Below are positions 23,894-36,329 of a stretch of 64,000 nt of DNA, in pieces; position 1 is the first letter of the stretch; every line of letters starts with the position of its first letter. The notes under the pieces are model-generated. The model did no database searches. It worked only from the letters and a program-made list of their open reading frames with translations, and was not told the origin of the DNA. The position numbers and the translations under genes are program-made. The DNA lies in assembly GCA_013054445.1 (NCBI GenBank), contig JAAMPI010000044.1, forward strand, positions 1 through 64,000. Direction: 5' to 3'. Source of the DNA: Cudoniella acicularis (Eukaryota > Ascomycota > Leotiomycetes > Helotiales > Helotiaceae).

Positions 23894-26037
23894 TCTTATC
23901 CCTGGTTTCAAATTGGTGTCGTTTCGATGATTGAGGGACTGAAGGTGTTTTTGGAATTGGGACACGGAATCCAAAATTCTGCACGGGAAGAAGGAATGCC
24001 TATTTAGTATCAATGATGATTGCATTTCGTTTGACTTGTTTCGTTTGCTCGTTTGATGTTTGCTACCTTGACGGCTCTGGGTGCACAAAAGTAGACAGTT
24101 CACTGTAACCGAGGTATTCATCCAATAAAATGTGGAATTGCTCATCGCCGCTTTTGTTTTAAAAGAGTGAGGACCGTGGCTGGCTTATTAGTCATCATCA
24201 ATTCTTGAGATTTTTTATAGAAAGGCGGGAGACGGAAGATAGTGTAGTGTCGCTATCCGACTCGCTAATTTACAGGGAACTACTCACTGTTTTCCAAGGC
24301 GCGAGCGCTGTAATTTAGCGAATGGTTCCTGAACGGTGGACAATGAGGCCCCTTCTTACGCAATTCTCTCGCACGTCGATTAAACCACGAATAAAGGTTT
24401 ATAATTACTACAATACTCCTAGATGACATCTCAAAACAGGAATTTACATAAAAAACAATTATTTTAAGAGGTAGCTTAATTAATAAGATGTTTTGCTACA
24501 TAAGACTTATAGTGAGAAAGAAAGACCTTATTTTTGTTACAGGATAAATAAGCTAAAATAGAGATTTCTTTTCTTATATTAGACAAAGGCTTATCCATAA
24601 GGATACCTTAATGTTAGTATTAAATTATGTTTTAAAGACCTAAATTCTTGTTCTTACACAGCCTCTCTATTATGGAGTCAAACTTTGAAAATAAATCGGC
24701 TCGTGCGAATAGATCTAAAGATCACAGCTGTTTGCTAGGTACAACGCATCTCACTCCGAGTCTGCGCGCATTCAGAGTGATCACGGAGAGGAGCAGGCTT
24801 CCGAGACAGAGAGAATAGAAAGGCAGCAGTCTCCGGAGTGAACTGTTTCCGTATAATGTCGACCGTATGTGAGCACCATTCAGTCAACGGCAGGTAGTCG
24901 TAAGATTCCCGATTCGAGGAGCTGGCTTGCGTCGCTATGCTCTCATTTCCAGAATGATACGATGAAGGTCCAGCACTCATCGTTGCGTGCTATTGCCGTC
25001 AAGTGTGAGCGTCTTCGAGGGATAGCCTTGCGACAGTGGATTCTTGAGGTCGATCGATAAGACGGCTCAGGCCAGCTAAATGTAAGGTCGACAGCTCGGG
25101 CCAGTAGGCACCTAGGTAATCGACATCACAAAGAATCACTGAATAGCTAAAGGCTTAATTCGGTGAGGATCGAATAATAATACTTTAATTGAAGCTAAAC
25201 GAAATAGTAGGAAGAGTGGTAGGGCTGAGGGTTATATCTTGAGCCGCTTTATTAGCGTGCTAAAATAAACGCTGTGCTGAAAAGCTACCGCTATCCCATA
25301 AGTTCCTAATCGCATACCTGTTTAGCCTGAGCTATCTATATCCTAGAAATGAGAATACTAAAAGCTTAATTTTAGACATAAAAGATATTTTTTAATAAGT
25401 TGTCAAGTTAAAAAAATATTAATTATATAAAATTATTAAACGTTATAATATAACTCTCTAGAGTATAGATACCTTTTATACTATTATAACCGCCTTTAGG
25501 CTTATTATAACTAAGAAAACCAAAGAAAATTATAAGGATATAGATAAAAGGGAGCTCTCAGTAAACTTTAAATAGCCGGCTTACTATAGTCGCTGTGCCG
25601 GGTATACAAAAAACCCGAACTTGCTTACAGCTTGCGAAATCCCTACTTCACTCGATTGCACGTGATCTTCGATCAATATATCTTTTTCGAAACTACGATT
25701 AGGTCGAATTAATTTGTACATGATGTTGTCTTAAAGTGTTGCTTCTGTCAGAGAAGCCCACAATTGGTGAGCACCTCAGACTAGAGCGAATGGTTGCTAC
25801 AACATGTAAGTCAGATAATTAGAACAGAAGGCTATGGTAGTGTAGAAGTCAGCTATCAATTTCTAAAATTCTGGCTCGAAAGAGGCAATTATAAGCCACT
25901 CAGATGTGGCTGTAATAAGCTCCAGAGTAGTGTTCCATCTAATGCAATTATAAGTCTAGTGAAATCCTCGAAGCCCCTCTTAATCGGGCTTACAGGACTG
26001 CTCGAAATGAAAATGGCTGCTCTGTAATTCACTCTAA
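23894..26037. other. Intergenic, partly AT-rich
   Basis: Upstream of the SET gene lies the third palindromic repeat copy (24260-24325). From about 24390 to 24660 and 25330 to 25600 the sequence is AT-rich and ORF-poor, as in mutated repeats, but I cannot name an element. No supported gene. Confidence 0.5.
24260..24325. repeat. Short palindromic repeat, copy C
   Basis: The arms ACTCGCTAATTTACAGGG and GCTGTAATTTAGCGAAT match copy B at 2948-3009. The inner loop of about 28 bases has diverged. Conservation of the arms with a variable loop suggests that the hairpin itself is the mobile or functional unit. Confidence 0.6.
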
Positions 26038-26948
26038 TTAAACCTCCTCCACACCAGAAATATCATGAGCGTGAGCACCAAGTGGTCTTGAAACTTTGAC
26101 ACCGGTTTTCCCAATCTCTATCAAATGAGGGTCTTGCTCGGTAGAAGCCTCGTCAAACGTAAAGCGTCGAAATTCGGTCGTTTGGTAAGCAGTTCCTATT
26201 TTCTCAATTACCGCATTTCTAAAGTGCAAAAGAGACTATGCTTACCTCGAGGTGGCACCAAACCAGTCCAGTCTTCTGTCAAATGAGGCAAGAATGCGCC
26301 ATGGGTGACGAGAATAATGGATGTCTCGGGGCGCTTCCATAGCCAGCGTCTCAAAGCTGCTGCTCGAAGTTCGACGGCTTTTAAGGAAGCTTCATACAAT
26401 CCCGTCTAAGTCAAGAAGCTTAGCAATACCATTTTTAAAAACAAATTTTAATTTTTTGCCCACCTTACTATTCCATCCGGACTCCAAGAAGCTGAAGTCA
26501 ATTCTAGTAGGATCAAACTCAGTATCCACATCCGCTAGCACCATATCCATCGCAGCTGCAAGCTTTTCGGGATCTGTTCCTACATCGCAAGGCTTGGCGC
26601 TAATCTCCTGGGCAAGTGGTACAAGAAGAAATGGGACTTCCGGTCTTGAGAGAACGGGTGAGAAGGAAGTCACCGCTGTTTGTATCGTGCGGCGCAAAGG
26701 TGAAGCCATGACGATTTGGACCTCATCATGGTAGAGGAAACTCTCACGGAGCTCCTTGCATTGACTTCGTCCAAATTCCGTAAGGTTTGGGTCCTTGACA
26801 AAGGAGTTTCCCTATAAATTGATGTTAGAGTGTGGGGCTTTGCGCCGTTGTGCCTATGATTAGCTTTGCTCACCGTCGGAGATATCTCTGAGATGTTATG
26901 TTCGCCTTGCGCGTGACGAACGAGGTAGATTGTCTTCATTTTTGACAT
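26038..26948 (-). CDS. Phosphoglycerate-mutase-like histidine phosphatase, 246 residues
   Basis: Exons 26948-26874, 26811-26464, 26405-26246 and 26195-26038 close in phase, with introns of 50-62 bases. The catalytic histidine lies in YLVRHAQGEHN (His12). A second RH-type element is ASPLRRTIQT. The conserved acid sits in PLAQEISAKPCDVG, and the second catalytic histidine in LVTHGAFL (about His176). This is the histidine phosphatase superfamily as in fungal PGAM/PMU1-like proteins; the substrate is not glycolytic by default and cannot be told from sequence. Length is normal. A second ATG three codons downstream is an alternative start. Confidence 0.85.
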
Positions 26949-27859
26949 AGTGGAAGATGGAGTTCGAAGACCTGATTGAAGGAGAGTGATTTTTTTCTTC
27001 AAAGGATCGGGAAGATTATCGGAGAGACACGATAAAAAAAAATATCTCGGTAAACCTGCTCTTGGCTCAAAACTTCAATGTTCGCTTCCTTAATTGGTCC
27101 GCCAGTCAGGAAGTTAGGCTGTTTTCGGAAAAGGACTCGGCACAGCTACTAGTTTTCACTCCGCCTTTGTGAGACTCGGGCAGTTTATCCGACACAGTAA
27201 GGTACCGATTGCCGAGCTCGGAAAAGGGAAGCTTCCTGGCTGATTTTCTGGAAGCTAGTTTCATATGAAAGGCGCTCAATAAGCCGTAAAGGACACAAAT
27301 TTAATTAAAAATGTTTATTCTCCAAGTATGACTTCCACTTTTGAACTTGGATCTGGTGTGAAGCGAAATCAGAAAAAAGCACTTCAGAAATCCTAATTAC
27401 TGGGTAGGAAATACTTGAATTAACTTACATAAATATCTATAGCACGCTTTAGGAGCTTTACTTCAGATTTGGACTCTAGCTTTAGTAGCTTATCTAGAAG
27501 TTGTTTAATTTTTGAAGTGTTTCCCCATAAACCGCCGCAAACCATCCTGCACTAATGATTTCATTTAAATTCGCATCACTTGAAGTGCGATTGGGTATTT
27601 AATAAAGGCGCCCTTGAACAAATTTGTAAGTACTTTCAAAGAATATGAAGTACTCTCTAGTTACAGAACCTCATGTGAAAAGGGGTTATAAAAAGGGGGT
27701 AGACACTGTTGGCGGGGTAACGTCCCAACACATCGCCGTATAATGAGGGGTCTCATACCCTGCATTTCACCCGGCGATTTCTGCACAACTCAATTTGCAC
27801 ACAAACTTTCTCATTGAGGTTTCCTTGAACTACTCACTAGAGAAGTCCTACTACTCAAT
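26949..27859. other. Intergenic, no supported gene
   Basis: AT-rich in its second half, with short ORFs only. It separates the histidine phosphatase gene from the F-box relic. Confidence 0.45.
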
Positions 27860-28050
27860 ATGCAAAAATTGCCGTTGGAATTGTGGACCAAGTTTTGCGA
27901 ATCTGGCTAGCGCTCTAACGAGGCGATCTCAAGAATCTACGCTACACTTCTTGGGAATTGCAAGCTGCAGCTGAGTGTGTGCTCTTCCATACCATTAATC
28001 TCCACTACCGAAGAGAAAGCTTTGAGGGACTCCGTTCATACCCCTGTTGA
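27860..28050 (+). pseudogene. F-box protein remnant
   Basis: An ATG at 27860 opens MQKLPLELWTKFCESG, then a stop. After a frame change the reading continues as DLKNLR, then LQAAAECVLFHTINLHYR. By eye about half of the residues over 40 positions match the N-terminus of the intact F-box gene at 54.4-55.8 kb (LPLEILNNIC, DLKNLRLVSQ, VFHTVYLRY). Everything after about 28050 is missing, and the remnant abuts the 3' end of the P450 gene. Confidence 0.7.
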
Positions 28051-28104
28051 GCAATATGGATATAACACTCCGAATCTGAAAAGCTTCGAATGAAAGCCAA
28101 TCAA

Positions 28105-29838
28105 TCACAACTCCCTCGCCATAACCTTCACACCCTTCGAACCCACCCTCGGCAACGCAACCTGAAAATCTCTTACAAACTCCACTTCACTTTCCCCAGT
28201 CTCCCATAAACTCATCTCGAACCTTCCAACCAACGCCACAGTAACAAGAAACAACTCCGCCCTCGCCAATTCAATACCCAAGCATTTCCGCCCTCCTTTC
28301 CCAAACGCCATCTGGAATTTTCTGCGCTCGCGGCCCTCGTCGCCAAGCCAGCGGTCTGGATTAAAGACAAAAGGATCGGGAAATACGACAGCGTTGGTGT
28401 GCGCGCTTAAGGTTGTCGTGCTGATGGGTGTCCCTGGTGGGATTATGTAGGATTTTCCCCTACCAAATAAAGAGCTAGAGGTGACGTAGGGGGAGGGCGT
28501 GTAAGTAAGTGCTTCGTAAGCAATACGAGCGGTTCGAGCGGTAACACCAAAAGAAAGACGATTTCCTTCCTCAAAAACTGCAGAAAGGTAAGGCAGCTGT
28601 TCGAGTTTCGTCCAAGAGATGGGTGTTTGGGGTAACGTGCTAAGTTCAGCACGAAGTTTGGTGAGGATAGCAGGGTTGGCGAGGAGGTGGTAAAATATTA
28701 TATTCAAGGAATGGGCGGGCGATTCTGTGCCTGCGAGAACGAGGAGTGCGCCTTCTTGCTCGAGACGTAGGAGGCGTTTTTCGGAGGGTGGTAAAGAAGG
28801 ATTATCTAAAACGGAGGCGTAAACTGACTCTTTGCCGGTGGGACCAAGAGGTTTTTCACTGGCTCTTCCAGACAATTTTGCATTCACGATGCCGATTAAC
28901 TCGGTGCGAACTCTCTATGTCGATATATTAAATTCGCGCCGTTATGTTGCATTGTGCTGAGGACTCACGTCAAATAATGCCAACATATCAAGCAGTCCTG
29001 GGGGCATCATTGGCTTGCTGATTGACAGAGGAAGCGCTTCAAGGAAATCGGGAATCCAGGCGAAGTGTTTGTTGATGTTGATCCCCAACAAAAGCTCACT
29101 GCTATTTTGGCGGACTTCAGCCGCCTTTTCCTCGTCCGCGAGCATATTTGCTTGGTGGGCGAATAAGAAGTTCGTGACGACACTGTTTGCAATCAGCAAG
29201 TTTCACCCACAATATTGTGTCAACTCCATACTCATTAGAAAACGCAAAGAATAGGTCTGACAAATTAATTGGCGTCTCTTCTATGGCATGTTTCGAGATC
29301 ACCTCGCACAATTGCTCGACCTTTTTGATGATCAATGGCTCAAGGTAAACAACGTTTCGTTTACTGAAGAAAGGGCTCAGAGCGTCACGACGTTTCCTAT
29401 GGACATCGTGATTTGCTGATGCACCGACACCGCCAGGAACTCTCAGGCTCTTGAGTTGATGCTCGTATTTGTCTCGACGTGTTGTTGAAGGCGCATATAT
29501 AGCATCTAGGAAACCAACATCGTTGATGTGAATTTCGTCCGGAGTGACGCGGATGATTGGACCTAAATAATGCAAACATAATTAGTGGATCTGTTCTATG
29601 TAGCCGGTCGTTGAGCCAGAGTAAACCTACCATACTGCTTGTGAAGCTCCTGGATCTTGAAGACGTATTGTCCGGGCTGGATAATATCAAAATAAACCTC
29701 ATACCACCACGTAAGTGCTGCGAGGTTTGGTCCTGGTATGTGTGCTAGGGGGTGAAAATAGAGTCGACGGATAGCTCCGGCAACGGTCAATAGGATAGCC
29801 AAAACCACAACTGTCTCCGCGACCTGAAGAAGAGCCAT
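28105..29838 (-). CDS. Cytochrome P450 (fungal trichodiene-oxygenase-like group), 520 residues
   Basis: Exons 29838-29631, 29562-29232, 29182-28969 and 28914-28105 close in phase; the introns are 68, 49 and 54 bases. The N-terminus is a membrane anchor ([18 protein letters not shown]) followed by [14 protein letters not shown], placing it in the ER membrane. The I-helix oxygen-binding element is AGTESPAHS, ExxR is in [10 protein letters not shown], and the heme loop [14 protein letters not shown] has the ligand cysteine at about 462 with all signature residues present. It looks functional, unlike the P450 at 0.8 kb. The group covers many secondary-metabolism oxidases, and I see no synthase next door, so no pathway can be assigned. 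Confidence 0.88.
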
Positions 29839-32752
29839 GTCAACTCAACCAAAACGTACAGGGGTAAATATTCGGACTTTGATGCACACTAGCTCCGCCA
29901 ATCTTGATACTTCCAGCAAGAAACAATTAAAAAGGTTAAAAACAGAAAACGGCACCTCGAACTTCGTTGACTCGTAAATTTACGTAATTCAAACATAGTG
30001 CTTACTGTGCCAACTTTCGTAACAGGTGTCACGACCCGGGATCATGTGACTAGGTCACCTGATGGATCTCTGGATCCTGGGACCCTAGGTTCATCTTGGA
30101 TCCTCGACAATCAGCTATATAGCTATATAGTTTTCCTTTGTAGAGCTGCGTGCTTAACTCATACAATCTTAGCAAGATAACATTCTACCAGATCTGCTTG
30201 ACACTTCATTGTACGACTAAACCAACGCCTCACGTGATATCACATACCACGTGACCGCAGAACGTTACAGCAGGCGGTGAATCACTGACGATGATACGAT
30301 AATGTGGCTTTGGGGGCCAAATACTTCGTACCCATATGGCACACAGCAGCTGTCAGCGCCGCAATAACCGTTGGCCGTCGGCATTGAAATTTGTGAAGTC
30401 CCCCAAACAGTGAAACAAAAGGTATCCGTCTGGTATAACTGCACTGGCACTCAGTCCTCAAGAAACTCATTTTAAAAAGAATTCGCACAACTAGACAGCT
30501 TGCATTTCGTATATTCAAAAGAAATAGATATAATCAAAGTCAGTATTCGACTCCTCCTCAGTTCGCAAATATGAGAATCTTTATTCAAAATGTTCCTTCA
30601 GTAGGACGTGGCCCTATTAGAAATTTGCGACAAAGGATTAATAAAAGGCGCGCTTATAAGAGCAACATTTAGCAGGATCAAAAGAAGACCACGAAAAATT
30701 CGACACCCGCCAAAATTCTGCTAAAGCAAATATTTTTGGGGAATGGGAGTCAAAAGGAAGCGCAATATGCTGTTAAAAAATCTCGAGCTATGAAACGTCA
30801 AGAATCAGGGCAGGGAGTAGGCTGATCACGTCACCAATCTCCGTGGAATTTTCTTTCACAATTCCTATTTCTACCGGCAATGCTTGTGTGCTTATATCGC
30901 TCAAGTCAACTGTTTCAAGTGCTTTTGGAAGTTGTCAATGCGAGGTAAGGGTATTCTTCTGTGGGGACAGTTGCTTTTTAGCAGCACGGAGCGGACCGCA
31001 CTAACAAAAGCCCCAGCTTTCCACACCAATAAAGCTAGTTTGATCTAAAAACAACATTTTCAACACAAAATATTCGGTATAAAGAGGACCGAGGACCGGT
31101 AAAGCATTCGGTATTATTTCATTTCTGCGTGCCTCATGGGAAAGGCAACGAACCAAAGCTGCAAAAGCACTTTCTGTGCACCCGATCTTCGCCGAGAGAG
31201 CTACCGAGTGGCGAGGGCTGGGCTGTCAAGCCAACATGCGCCACGAACCCCGCACCCCTTTCTCGCTTAAGGTCTCGGCATTACCAGCTGCAGAGATCTC
31301 GGGTTGAAAAGCGACACAATGTCTTGCAGTGCGTCCTTCTCCACTCTTGGCGTACGGAAAATGGTCCGAAGAGGGAGCCAGACCTCGAGAGGCCCTCTGG
31401 GGCCTCTGGGACTGTGAGGGAGAGAGGGTTGGAAAAATCAAAGAATTTTTGTTGCGATAGCGTGGATAACTAGGGAAAGGGATACGAACTGACTGTAGCC
31501 GCACTTTATTAAGAGGCTCATTCTACTTTGTGTTCTAGATCTTTCAGGAAGTTTGGGTCTCAATTAAGACTCTCAATTGATAGTGGTTGTGATAAGCTTT
31601 TCCTTCGTATAGTGCTATTCTAAATTTTCTACTTAAAAGTGGGGAATAATTTTAGACAATGTACTTGCACCAGATAGCGGGTTAAGGGAGACGCGCTACC
31701 AAGGGCTTGCTTGCGAATGAAGAAAATTTTCCCTAATGAAAGAGCAACATGGATAAGGATCTGCGGTCTACCTACCCTAGTGTCCCGTTTGAGGATGCAC
31801 AAAATGCAGAAGCGTTGGACACAGGCCACAAACAATTGCGGCTGCAGCGCTTTGCAGGAAGAGACTGAAAAAATTCACCTCCTCGGAGACCGGGTGTGGA
31901 AGCCGAATCAGGGTTATCAGGACACTCATAGGGCCGTGAGCATGCTGTTACAAAATTCACAATGGATCTATGGGGGTCTAGACCGGATGAATTATCGAAG
32001 AGTTCGGCCGCCGTATTAGAGAACGTGCGTTTGGAAGCAGAAAGGTGGGTCACCAGATCTCGACTGAGCAAAGCTGAGAGAGAGATTCTCGATAGATCAG
32101 ATGTTTTGCGAAATTCGGTGAATAATGAAATTCAATAAATGAATTTTTCCTCCGTGTAGTAGCAGTGAATATTGGGCCGCTTGAAACCCCTGACGACTAT
32201 GACGAGCTGTCCAGACACGTTGTGCACTTCACGGCGAAGCTTTGCGGGCTTTGCGCAAGTTTTTCAAGGGACTTTTGATAACAAGTTCTTTTGCAGTGCA
32301 TATGAAGACCATGCGTGATCGTCACCGTAGCTCTTCCTATCGACGTATGTAAGGTGATTAGGCGGAAAAGCGCACGCGCCTTTGCAGGGTTCTCCACGTG
32401 ATATCTATCGATAAGCGAGTGAGGCGTAAGGGGGGTCATTTTATCCTGCGCCATCCGGTAGTTCAATCCAATCAAATTTTCGGCGGCTTAAGAACGAGGC
32501 GCGAGCGTGCATTCAAATGCGTTATTTTTGAGAGCTCTAAATACCTCATAGTTTGAGCTGTCTGAGCTGTGACAGCTGTCAAGAGCTTTTGGTTGCCCCG
32601 CCATCTGCAACTGGCGACTGCGGGGTTATCTAGGGCTCGACTGCAGCTTGCAAGCTCGAAATTCACCAGCTTTTTCCAAAAAAAAAAAAGCGAAGGTTCC
32701 TAGTCAATCTCAAATTGCGACCCGGAGGGCAATTTGTTCCTCAACTTCCACC
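29839..32752. other. Long intergenic region with a possible solo LTR
   Basis: About 2.9 kb with no convincing gene. It holds the LTR-like block at 30027-30203, several short ORFs (for example at 31129-31473 and 31711-32071, both strands) without family features, and the upstream region of the ATPase gene. A run of A at about 32679-32690 lies about 65 bases before the ATPase start. Confidence 0.45.
30027..30203. mobile_element. Possible solo LTR of a retrotransposon
   Basis: The block begins TGTCACGACC and ends CTTGACA, giving the short TGTCA/TGACA inverted ends typical of LTRs. Inside are a TATA-like stretch (GCTATATAGCTATATAG) and an RNA-start-like 3' part. At 177 bases it is a plausible LTR size. 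I could not find matching target-site duplications, so this is tentative. Confidence 0.35.
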
Positions 32753-35700
32753 ATGGATGAGAAACTTGATCTCACGGTCCAGGAGTCCTCGACCACCACG
32801 GGGAACGAGACAGAAGGCATTCCACCTCCTGGAGGAGACCACAGGATCCAATTCGCAGTCACTTCGAGGCCAGAGCACAAGAATGAAGATACTTCGAATT
32901 TTATTGCGCCTGGGCGACGATCACAAAGTGTTGCATCTGGTACGCGACGACCAATGAGCATTCATTCAATCCCTCCTGTCTACACCGAGAAGGAGAGAAA
33001 GCGACGAAAGCGTGAGGAGGACGAGGAAAAGAAGGCTGTTAATATCGATGAGCATCTTTTGGGTCACCAAGAGGTCGCCGATAGATACCACACCAACATT
33101 AACTTGGACAAGCCAGCAGAATCTCTTGGTTTGACCACCCACCAAGCCGAACAATTGCTCCAAGAACATGGCCCCAACATCCTCACCCCGCCGAAGAAGA
33201 AGCACCCAATTCTCAAGTTTCTCGGCTATCTCACTAGTCTGTTCAACATGCTTTTGATTGTTGCTGGTTGTCTCGAATATATTTTGCTTGGTATTGATTT
33301 CAAGGATAACTTTCCAAATGTAAGTTTCCTATCTCTTTGTTCCATATTGAATTGGAAAGCGCATTGACTGACTCCTGTTTTAGACATATCTTGGTGCTAT
33401 TCTCATTTTGGTTGCCTTTATCAATGCTTTCATCGAATTCTACCAGCAATACAAATCGCAGGCCCTCTTAGAATCGTTCCTTAACATGATTCCGGCAAAA
33501 TGCATGGCTCTTCGTGACGGGAAGTTGTCGCAAATTGACGCATCTACTTTGGTACCCGGTGACATTGTCTATGCCCGCATGGGAGATAAGACTCCAGCAG
33601 ATATGCTCGTCTTCTCTGCCTCCGATTGCAAGGTGGACAACTCTTCCTTGACTGGAGAATCCGAGCCCCAGGAACGCACAAAGGACAACGATATGCGAAG
33701 CCCTCTGGAATCGACCAATCTCATGTTCAACAGCACCTTGATCATTTCGGGTGAGGCATTCGGTATCGTTATTCGTACTGGTGATAGCACAGTTCTTGGT
33801 CAAATTGCGAATCTCACAGCTGGTGAAGAGAAGATGGAATCCCCTTTGACTCATGAGATTGGCAACTTTGTCAAGATCATTGCCACCATCGCCATCTTGA
33901 CTGCGCTAATCTTCTTTGGTATCGCGTTTCCCGTCAACGACAACAATGTGTCTTTGGCGCTCAATTTTGCCATCGGTATCTTCGTTGCTTGGGTCCCTGA
34001 AGGTTTACCTGCCACTGTCACCATGCTCTTAACCATTGCTGCCAAGAGAATGGCTGGGCAAAATGTCTTGGTCAAGGATTTGCAAGGTGTTGAGACTTTG
34101 GGAGCCATCACGTTGCTAGCCACTGATAAAACTGGGACTTTGACACGGAACCAAATGACAACCACCGACCTCTGGACTTGTAACGAGCTTTACGAGACAT
34201 CTCGCCGTGCTGGTGCCGAAAAGGGCGTTGCAACAATTGACCACCCCGGCGTGATCGACATGTTGTACATCTGCGCTCTCTGCTCCAAGGCCAAATTCGA
34301 CCGAACTGACGTACCCATGAAGGAGCGTGAGATTTTGGGCGATGCCACAGAATCTGGACTTATTCGCTACGCCACCACTCAACTGCCTGATTATGACAAC
34401 CTCGCCAATGAATTCCCGAAAGTCTTCGAGTTGCCTTTCAACTCTGACACGAAATGGCACATGACTATCCACAAAAAGGCACATGCCAATGGTTCTTTGA
34501 CTCTTCTGATCAAGGGTGCTCCCGAGCGTGTTTGGGCTCTCTGCAACCGCTTCCTTGTCGGCACTGACGGCCAGTCCGAAGAATTGAGTGCTGTGCACAA
34601 GAAGGCCTACGATGAAATCTACGAGGGCATGGCCAGTAAGGGAAATCGTGTCTTGGGCTTCGCTGAATTATTGCTTCCTGGTGATGAGTATCCCGAGGAC
34701 TTTGTCTTTGATAAGAAGGCCAAGAACTATCCCCTGGGCAATTTCGTCTTTGTCGGTCTCGCCGCTCTTCAAGATCCTCCCAAGCATGGTGTCCGTGAAG
34801 CCATTGGGCGCTGCCGTGCTGCTGGTATCAAGGTTATTATGGTTACTGGTGATCATCCTCTCACTGCCGAAGCTATTGGTCGCAAGATCAACTTGATGCT
34901 CAGCGAAACCAAGCAAATGATCGCCAAGCGCCTGGACAAACCCGTCGAAGAAGTTGCCGAAGACGAGAGCCGAGCTATTGTGGTCCATGGTGAACAAATT
35001 GATGGATTGACTGATGCAGACTGGGACAATATCTTCTGGAAGGATGAAGTCATCTTCGCACGTACCTCCCCCAAGCACAAGTTGGAAATCGTCCGCCGCG
35101 CTCAGAGCATGGGTCACATTGTCGGCGTCACTGGTGACGGTGTCAACGATGCTCCTGCTCTCAAGAAGGCTGATTTGGGAATTGCCATGAACATGTCTGG
35201 TTCTGATGTCTCCAAGGAGGCCGCCTCTATGATTCTGTTGGACGACAACTTCGCAAGCATCATCAAGGGTATCGAGGAAGGTCGCCTTATCTTCGTTAAC
35301 TTGAAGAAGTCGATCAAGTACACCATCTCGCACATTATCCCCGAGGTCATTCCTAATTTGCTATACGTTATCGTGCCCATTCCGCTTCCTCTCTCGGCTA
35401 TCCTGATTTTGGTTATCGATCTTGGTTTTGAACTGATTGCTGCTTTGTCTTTTGCTTGGGATCCTCCGGAAACTGAGGACGGTTTGATGCATATGCCACC
35501 ACGAAAGCCAGTTACCCCCAAAAATGCAGATACTTTCCGTCGCCGAGCCCTCCGCCGCACGCAGTCCCGTTATGACGAACAGACTGGCGTGGTTATCCCT
35601 CTGGAAGACCGAACCATGATCCAGAAGTTAGTTCACACTGTTAAGCAATTCTTCACCAAGGTATACTGGGTCGACAAGTTTGAGAACACTGGTGGTGAAG

Positions 35701-36329
35701 TGTTGGTTGATGGTCCTCTTCTTTCCTGGGCTTATATCGAGATCGGCATGATTGAAGCTGTTGGTTGTTTAGTTTCCTTCTTCGTTGTCATGCAACGCCG
35801 TGGTATCTCTCCATACGATGCACACATCATGCAAAAGGGCCAATCAAGCCCTACCAACTACTGGACCAAGAATGCCGAACCCTACACAAACAAGAACGGT
35901 GTTTTCGATGCCGCTACGCAAGTCGATATCCTGGCTGAAGCACAATCCATGTACTACTGGGCCGTCATGACCTTACAAATGTTCAACCTGTTCGCCTCCA
36001 AGACCCGTCTCACGCTACCCTTCGGAAAATACATGTTCTCCAACCGAGCCACCTTCTACAGTATCCTCGGTGGATCTGCCTTGGCCGCTTTCATCATCTA
36101 CACTCCCGGCGTCGAGATCGTCTTCGGAACCACCCGCAGTCTCAGTCCCCTCTACTGGCTCGTCCCCATGGCCTTCGGTCTCGTCATCATCGCCTATGCC
36201 GCATTGCGCATCGTAATTCAGCGCCGAGCTCGTCCCGTCAAGTTCAACCCCGAGGTCGTAGGTCTACAAATGTTCCCCACGATCTACTCTTTCCGCTCGC
36301 GAAACCGGTCTGTCAGCAGTAATAACTAG
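32753..36329 (+). CDS. P-type cation ATPase, Na/K-ATPase-like (P2C type), 1170 residues
   Basis: Exons 32753-33319 and 33384-36329 join in phase 0. The ATG is in CACCATGG context. A basic, unstructured N-terminus of about 100 residues precedes the cation-ATPase N-domain and first two helices. Next come the actuator TGES, helix M4 (VAWVPEGLPATVT), the phosphorylation site DKTGTLT (Asp about 437), the nucleotide-binding KGAPER and the hinge GDGVNDAPALKKADLGIAM. C-terminal helices M5-M10 follow, with NLLYVIVPIPLPLS in M5-M6. The M4 motif and overall layout resemble animal Na/K- and H/K-ATPase alpha chains rather than fungal ENA pumps. It should use ATP to move monovalent cations across the plasma membrane; the ion cannot be told from sequence. 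No beta subunit nearby. Confidence 0.9.

Noticed and set aside
27860..29838. P450 plus F-box as a functional unit
   Set aside because: The F-box part is only a truncated, frameshifted remnant, so adjacency is probably incidental.
30265..30518. Short cysteine-containing ORFs, considered as a small secreted protein
   Set aside because: No signal peptide in either frame and no splice model that yields one.
31711..32071. Overlapping ORFs of about 100 codons on both strands
   Set aside because: No family features, start context or splice support; likely chance in a higher-GC patch.
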